Translations under genes and position numbers: made by a program
Assembly (NCBI GenBank): GCA_000512085.1
Contig: ASPP01006417.1
Location: 1 to 25,801 of the forward strand
Source of the DNA: Reticulomyxa filosa
Taxonomy: Eukaryota; Foraminifera; Reticulomyxidae
Length of the DNA stretch: 25,801 bases
Direction of reading: 5' to 3'
Part shown: in pieces, positions 21,601 to 25,801 of the stretch
Layout: each line of letters starts with the position of its first letter
Numbering within the stretch: the stretch's first letter is position 1
The notes under the pieces: model-generated
What the model was told of the DNA's origin: nothing
Databases searched by the model: none
The model's input: the letters and a program-made list of their open reading frames with translations, nothing else

Positions 21601-23374
21601 CGTCGTTGTGGTCAAACATGCCATCCAAGTTTTTTTTTATTTTTTACATTTGTGTTTGCACAATAATTTTTAACGAGAAATTTTTTGTTGAACAGATGTA
21701 CTTATTAACGCAGGAACGGTACAATATCAATTCGATAAATTTGCGATTGGACAAGGAAACCAATGATGAAGCGATAGTGCAAAGTACAACAGAGCCTTTG
21801 TGACCGTGAAGAAAATGCTTGATCAAATTATCAATCCGAAAACAACTGAACAGCACATTTTATGGGAGTATCGAGACGAAAGCGACGACGATAATAAGGC
21901 ACCGAGTATTGCCGCGTCACTCCGAACGACTGCATCACAAGATGAAATAGTACAAGACAAGTCCATTAGTGGCGTTGGTGGAACCAGACATTCTATCCCT
22001 CCTTCTCTTCCCTTGGACATGAACGCCGAAAACATTGTAGAAGGATTTGACGATGGATTGGCCTTGCTCTCTCCAAATGGATCTCATCTTTGTAATTTTT
22101 TTTTTGCAAAACAAAAAACCCACAATAACATAATGCAAAGAATTGTAATGTGACATGTGTTAGATTTTGGTGAAAATGACCATTTTCCAAGAAATAATCC
22201 GAAATCCCCCACAAAAACAAATGAGAATGAAGAAAGCAGCAACGAGATTGTTTTGTCTGACGACGAGCTTGAAACCAATGAAAAGAAAGTGAGCAGACTT
22301 GTAATTCCTCATGTGGTTTCGAAAGAACAGACAAGTGCAAGTGACCAACAAGCAGCAAAAGAAAAAGAAGAAAAAGAGAAAGAAAAGCACGATCCAATAC
22401 CTCAAAAATTACTGACCTCTCCTTCCAATGTGCAAGATTCTTGTTCAACACAATGTTTAGAGACTCAAAGATCCGAGCCTCGTGACAACAATATTACCAG
22501 ATGGAATGAATTTGTGACCGACCAAAAAAATAGGGATTTGGAAATATCGAAATTGAGAAGAAAGTTACTGGCAAAACGAAAGAGATCGTTTCCAAATGAA
22601 CGTCTTGCATTAGAAGACAACAATGATGAAAATTCAATCCATTTAAAACAACAATTTCGAGACAAAACCTTTCAAAATTTGACGAAGATGACCGAAGAAC
22701 TCGTCCATCTATCTTTGCAATTGGATGAATATAAATATGTATGGAACTGTATTACCGGAAGTATCAAAGAGAGGCTGGATCACAACTGCTGCACGACGAA
22801 CGAAAAAGAGAGCTCTAGCAATGGGTTACACAAACATGCAATATTGAAAAATAAACTAAATCCTCAAATGCTAACACACTTACAATCATTTTGTTACGTA
22901 TTCAATTTTATGAATAATTTGGAAAATAGATTAGCTGCGATTTTAAATGAGTTAAATAATTTTACCATCAGTGAAATGGAAAATATGCTGTTGCATCTTT
23001 TGAAAATCTTCTCTTTTGGAAGTGTATGTTTCGAAAGTGGAAGCATGTCCGTAGGAACGACAGGATCAAATGCGCCATTGGAAAGACATTGGTTTGTAAT
23101 CAATGATCACACAAAATTGAAACACTCAAAAGAACTACAAGTTATACATTTGACAGTGACCACCATTTCCAAGGGATATGAACTATCCAATAAAAGAGAT
23201 AAAATGAATAAAAATCAAAGTCCATTAGAAAAATTGAGATATACCACTGAACAAATATTTGAGACCAAAATTGAATTGATTGCTCAAGTTGAACCGGTGA
23301 CATTGGATGTACGCTTTGTCAACGATGTAGTCAATGCAATCCTTGCATATATTTGGAATACCTCAAGTGTTTGA
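9668..23374 (+). CDS. SZT2: SZT2 homologue (KICSTOR complex scaffold), about 18 exons
   Basis: SZT2 is the large scaffold of KICSTOR, which in animals holds GATOR1 at the lysosome so that TORC1 is inhibited when nutrients fall. Homology shows in the N-terminal vWA-like region: DISSS (MIDAS-like DxSxS, Asp131) and VVISDG then GVMTI, followed by AFGYVPDSHLLDFVCRF; and centrally in LLEELNATR followed by FKHGEFACPLQYVLPLRIHP. Predicted exons: 9668-10475, 10579-11237, 11308-11548, 11611-12388, 12502-13963, 14036-14163, 14272-15735, 15838-16155, 16222-16329, 16401-16943, 17016-17677, 17755-18073, 18155-19427 (last base uncertain by one), 19530-19906, 19989-20485, 20564-21628, 21696-22091, 22164-23374. 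Introns are about 62-113 nt. Exon phases agree only if the frame steps -1 in four zones (12682-12850, 16430-16463, 16717-16771, 21770-21800). That gives about 4,100 codons, longer than human SZT2 (about 3,400), with Gln-, Asn- and Ser-rich inserts. The start is the first in-frame ATG, with no family support. Confidence 0.88.
10807..10934 (+). repeat. Gln-rich low-complexity coding tract
   Basis: CAG/CAA codons dominate this part of SZT2 exon 2, encoding runs of Gln mixed with His, Ser and Pro. The codons are mixed rather than a pure CAG repeat, so it is a low-complexity protein linker rather than an expanding microsatellite. It lies just after the conserved vWA-like domain. Confidence 0.7.
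12064..12117 (+). repeat. Asn-rich low-complexity coding tract
   Basis: AAT/AAC codons alternate with a few Asp, Thr and Ser codons inside SZT2 exon 4, encoding an Asn-rich linker. The frame is maintained through it. Confidence 0.65.
12389..12501 (+). other. SZT2 intron carrying palindromic TATATGTACATA-type motifs
   Basis: A 113-nt phase-2 intron with donor GTACAT and acceptor CATAG. It contains ACATATATGTACATAAATAT close to its 5' end, a clear example of the palindrome-like motif seen in several other introns of this window. Exon frames on both sides match when it is removed. Confidence 0.65.
12682..12850 (+). other. Frame break 1 in SZT2 exon 5 (-1)
   Basis: The frame coming from 12502 runs to a stop at 12851, while the downstream exon frame is open only after a stop at 12679-12681. 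The coding signal must therefore step back one base within this zone. One extra T at the TTT run at 12755-12757 would join the frames smoothly. No intron of plausible size with GT-AG ends fits both phases. An assembly base loss is the simplest explanation. Confidence 0.7.
13366..13431 (+). repeat. Gln/Pro/Ser-rich low-complexity coding tract
   Basis: Mixed CAG/CAA, CCG/CCA and TCG/TCA codons in SZT2 exon 5 encode a Gln-rich linker, followed by an acidic Ser/Glu stretch. It is probably a disordered insertion relative to animal SZT2. Confidence 0.65.
15736..15837 (+). other. Stop-free, frame-neutral 102-nt intron in SZT2
   Basis: The segment starts GTTTAC after an AAA codon and ends TCAAAG before AGA, phase 0 at both ends, and contains a TATATGTATATATG motif like other introns here. 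It is exactly 34 codons long with no stop, so the frame stays open if it is retained. The product would be a Cys/Phe/Val-rich segment unlike the flanking protein, which favours its being an intron. Confidence 0.6.
16430..16463 (+). other. Frame break 2 in SZT2 (-1), contains C CCT TTG
   Basis: The frame entered at 16401 reads LYVLVHPLGQQ and then TAA at 16464. The correct downstream frame, reading TLEWLRNVPP, opens only after TGA at 16427-16429. The overlap of 34 nt contains CCCTTTG at 16448-16454 with frame-0 codons CCT and TTG, which is the X XXY YYZ register of a -1 slippery heptamer, though the last base G is unusual for eukaryotic sites. One missing base in the CCC/TTT/GGG runs explains it equally well. 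Confidence 0.7.
16717..16771 (+). other. Frame break 3 in SZT2 (-1), contains A AAA AAC
   Basis: The frame reading IDKKNTNKTDK ends at TGA 16772-16774. The frame that encodes YWLLLMIESDQSVSAILHIN opens only after TAA at 16714-16716. The shift must lie in these 55 nt. An A8 run at 16715-16722 followed by C gives the heptamer A AAA AAC at 16717-16723 in exact slippery-site register. A one-base undercall of the A8 run would give the same result and is the default explanation. Confidence 0.75.
20486..20563 (+). other. Stop-free, frame-neutral 78-nt intron in SZT2
   Basis: Donor GTTTCG after AAA and acceptor AAACAG before CTG, both phase 0, length 26 codons with no stop. If retained it would encode a very hydrophobic Phe/Val/Leu/Ile segment long enough to span a membrane. 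Its size matches neighbouring introns, so removal is the likely default. Confidence 0.6.
21770..21800 (+). other. Frame break 4 in SZT2 exon 17 (-1)
   Basis: The frame from 21696 ends GAG CCT TTG TGA (stop at 21801-21803). The next coding frame, reading AFVTVKKMLDQI, opens only after TGA at 21767-21769. One extra T in TTT at 21797-21799 would read through into GTG ACC GTG. The overlap is only 31 nt and no intron fits. Like break 2, it falls at CCTTTG. Confidence 0.7.
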
Positions 23375-23708
23375 CTGATTTTATTGTCCTTTTTTTTTGG
23401 CTGGTGCTAGTACTTGCTTTCATCGAGAACTCGAACTTGATATTGTTGGAATTTTTAATACAACTAAAACTCTGCATCAAACCAAATTCTTCATGTACAA
23501 ATAAGAATATAAAGTTGCAACTTGTCTTGATGGTTGAATGCGATGCAATTAGATTTATCTTCATATAACTTCGTTGAATAATTTTAGTTGATCATCGATA
23601 TCATTTAAATTGCTTGTAAATATTAATGATATATATGATAATATTTGTTAAAGAAGTGCTTGTGGAACACTAGTGTTTAATTTTATCAATTTAGAATGAA
23701 TTACATTC

Positions 23709-23714
23709 AATAAA
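23709..23714 (+). terminator. Candidate polyadenylation signal AATAAA
   Basis: The first canonical AATAAA after the SZT2 stop lies about 335 nt downstream. In this AT-rich context it may be chance, and the real 3' end could be closer. Confidence 0.3.
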
Positions 23715-24078
23715 AACTCAAATTGGTCTGATAAAAAGTTATTACTGCATAACATAGTGATAAAAATCATAACAACAAAATTTTTTACTTGTGTGCAACT
23801 GATCTTTTAAAAAAGGGATCTTTCATTTACTTTATTTTCCTTTATAACTACATTGGTTTTCGTGCTCTTCTTTTTATAATAATATTGTAAAATCTTTCAA
23901 TTGTCAAGGACATATTATGAAGCTTTTACTTTTCACAAACTCACAATGATCTTGTTATTGAATTGTGCATTTTCCATTGCTTTGTTTCAATAGATTTACA
24001 GATATTCACCCTAACAAATACGATTGTTCTACATTTTTGTGTTCGTCAAAGTGAATTTCACTGTTATTGATTTAAATT

Positions 24079-24252
24079 TTTTTTCTACCATGTGGTTTTC
24101 CTGCTGCTGAAAGAGTTGTGCAAACTGTAATACGAAAGGTTTTCGCTCTTTTGAGCAATTTAAAACAAAAGATTAATGATTTAAATAAAAGAGACAATAA
24201 ACAACAAGATTCAACAAGTGAAAGAGAAAAGACAAGTCGTAAAAGTGAGTAG
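24079..24252 (+). CDS. Weak candidate: orphan 3' exon or gene remnant
   Basis: A frame open from just after a TAA (about 24077) to TAG at 24250-24252 encodes PCGFPAAERVVQ, a helical Leu/Lys stretch and a charged tail ending KTSRKSE. AATAAA follows about 12 nt after the stop, as expected of a last exon. There is no in-frame ATG and no obvious acceptor upstream, so it could be a remnant or chance. No family recognised. Confidence 0.2.
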   Translation, partial: FFLPCGFPAAERVVQTVIRKVFALLSNLKQKINDLNKRDNKQQDSTSEREKTSRKSE

Positions 24253-24625
24253 TGTGTTTTTAGAATAAAGGGTTCCAAAGTTCACTTGTAGCGCGAACTG
24301 CTTATTACGACATCATGAGTACTACAACCAATTGAAAATATCAGATGTTAGATATCTGTCAACTACTCAACGGTTTTTTTTTTCACAGTTGACTGCTTAT
24401 CCAAAAAGGGCATCGCGTACTAAAAAACTAAAATAAAAAGAAGTAAATTGTTAAACACTTACCATAGCAAACACAATTTAATGGATTAATATAAACAATA
24501 ATTAACTTAAAAAAGAATTCAATATAGAAAAGACCAGAAAGGCCACCACTTCATTCGGCTGCGACGCCAGATCATTTTCGAAATTATTAAAACAAAAATT
24601 TTTTTTTAAATTTAAACCCACAATT

Positions 24626-24811
24626 TCAAATTTCACAACAAATCATGCTAGACATAACAAACAAAAAATAAAGCATTGTGGCCTTATCATTGCTTGCTGG
24701 GCCTTCGGGGCCTTGGCGCGAGAAAACTGAAGGCATCCGCGCATTTATAAAATCTTGGAATGCTCTTGGTTGATAGATAGATTGCGCTTCTCGGTCAAAA
24801 TTTTTATCCAC
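24626..24811 (-). CDS. Weak candidate: GC-richer coding patch
   Basis: The minus strand has an open frame whose first part reads REAQSIYQPRAFQDFINARM and then a Pro/Gly-rich stretch, with a local GC-rich island near 24690-24740 unlike the surrounding DNA. No good ATG starts it (the annotated end begins at GTG) and the C-terminal part looks like noise. It may be an exon, a pseudogene fragment or chance. Confidence 0.2.
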   Translation of the reverse strand: MDKNFDREAQSIYQPRAFQDFINARMPSVFSRQGPEGPASNDKATMLYFLFVMSSMICCEI

Positions 24812-24858
24812 AATGTTGAAATTTCAAAGATGATCAGTATGTCAATTGAGATTAGGTG

Positions 24859-25158
24859 ATGAATATATCATCATTTATCCCAAAACATCACTTGACCACT
24901 CGTTTGAATTTGGTCTTGATGATGGGAGGGCTTTCAGATTTTTTTTTTAAGAGGAAATTATTGAAGCATTACGATATATCCAATACAATATTATTAATTG
25001 GAGTTTCAAGATTGGATATGTTCCAAGATTATGAAAGCGAGCGAACATTGTTCAAATTCCAAAATCAGATCAAGGTCAGCATCTGTAAAAATTACAGATT
25101 AATCTCAATGTTATATGATTATAACAATGAAATTGATGCGTATTTGAATGAAAATTGA
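24859..25158 (+). CDS. Weak candidate: 99-aa hypothetical protein
   Basis: From ATG 24859 a frame runs to TGA at 25156-25158. The second half (HYDISNTILLIGVSRLDMFQ and a charged tail ending DAYLNEN) has protein-like composition; the SDFFFKRK part spans a T-run that could be intronic. No family recognised and no supporting regulatory signal, so it is listed only as a possibility. Confidence 0.25.
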   Translation: MNISSFIPKHHLTTRLNLVLMMGGLSDFFFKRKLLKHYDISNTILLIGVSRLDMFQDYESERTLFKFQNQIKVSICKNYRLISMLYDYNNEIDAYLNEN

Positions 25159-25801
25159 TTATTAACACAATGTCTAGCATGATTCCAATTTTGGCAAATA
25201 AATCAAAGCTATTACTGAGATTAACAGAATCCATTTATTCTTTTTTTTAGCAAGAATGAGATCTTATCCAAGTTAAAATGAACATATCGTCCCAAAAGGA
25301 ACAAAGCACTATAATGAAAACAAACAAAAAAAGGAAAAGATCAACAAAACATATCAAAAAACTAATACACAATCAACAACAAGTGAAAAAAAATTTTAAG
25401 TTAATTTAATCTTTAAAATATTAAAAAAAACAAAATCTCAAAGGTTGTAAGGCTAGATCAATCAACGGTTATGAAAACAAATTTGGCTATTCATTGTGGA
25501 ATGGTCAGGGGGAATTACAGGATGCTCAACTGAGCCTTGTTTTCGAAGTGTTGAATCTCAGGGGAATATTGAGATTTAATTCACCTTTTTTAACAAATTA
25601 AAGCAAACTAAAACAAGAAATAAAATTTGAACATTTATTATTAAAGAAAAGCGTGTGAATGTTGTTACTATTGCCATTTCGGCTTATTTAATAGAAAAGT
25701 TTCTAACTTTTGTTCGACATTCTTTCTTGTTAATATTATTTTGTTCATTTTGGGTGTTTCGTTGTTATCTTATGTATATATGATCTCGCGCAAAATCGCA
25801 A

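Larger units (their letters stand above)
23375..25801. other. Long AT-rich 3' intergenic region
   Basis: About 2.4 kb follow the SZT2 stop. It holds a candidate polyadenylation signal at 23709-23714, many A- and T-runs, and three short coding candidates listed separately (24079-24252 plus, 24626-24811 minus, 24859-25158 plus). No RNA gene, transposon ends or tandem repeat array were recognised in the rest. Confidence 0.5.

Noticed and set aside
22160-22451. Minus-strand open frames with long Phe/Ser runs over the last SZT2 exon
   Set aside because: They mirror acidic and Lys-rich coding on the plus strand; composition bias explains them.
24690-24740. Possible structured RNA (GGCC-rich hairpin)
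   Set aside because: The palindromic GGCC repeats are short, and no tRNA, snRNA or other RNA hallmark could be recognised.

Overview
The window is AT-rich nuclear DNA of an intron-rich eukaryote. Introns are short (about 50-125 nt), GT-AG, and often hold poly-T runs and TATATGTACATATA-like palindromes. TAA, TAG and TGA all end reading frames, so the code looks standard. This style fits a rhizarian protist, most likely a foraminiferan of the Reticulomyxa type. That placement is an inference from intron style and gene structure, not from a marker gene. No rRNA, tRNA, CRISPR array or recognisable transposon was seen.

Layout. (1) 20-2255, minus: a four-exon gene for an unrecognised protein of about 660 aa. 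(2) 2523-3577, minus: a complete three-exon SGNH/GDSL hydrolase with an N-terminal membrane anchor and all catalytic blocks. (3) 3798-5034, plus: a probable three-exon gene for a small single-pass membrane protein with a Lys-rich juxtamembrane tail. (4) 5784-7161, minus: a Cys-rich type I membrane glycoprotein of unknown family. (5) 7408-9281, plus: UTP18, a WD40 component of the small-subunit processome. (6) 9668-23374, plus: one very large gene of about 18 exons and 4.1 k codons encoding an SZT2 homologue, the scaffold of the KICSTOR complex that links GATOR1 to nutrient control of TORC1. (7) 23375-25801: mostly gene-free AT-rich sequence with three weak coding candidates. Gene pairs 2/3 and 4/5 are divergent and share short promoter regions.

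The genes do not form a pathway. UTP18 (ribosome biogenesis) and SZT2 (TORC1 control of growth) are functionally related only in a broad sense.

The most notable signals lie in the SZT2 gene. Eighteen exons join with fully consistent splice phases only if the frame steps back by one base (-1) at four places. One zone contains the heptamer A AAA AAC and another contains C CCT TTG, both in the register expected of a slippery site. The plainest explanation is missing bases in the assembly, but programmed frameshifting or recoding should be tested. Three introns in the window have lengths divisible by three and carry no stop, and they would encode hydrophobic segments if retained. All splice sites here were read by eye and are predictions.
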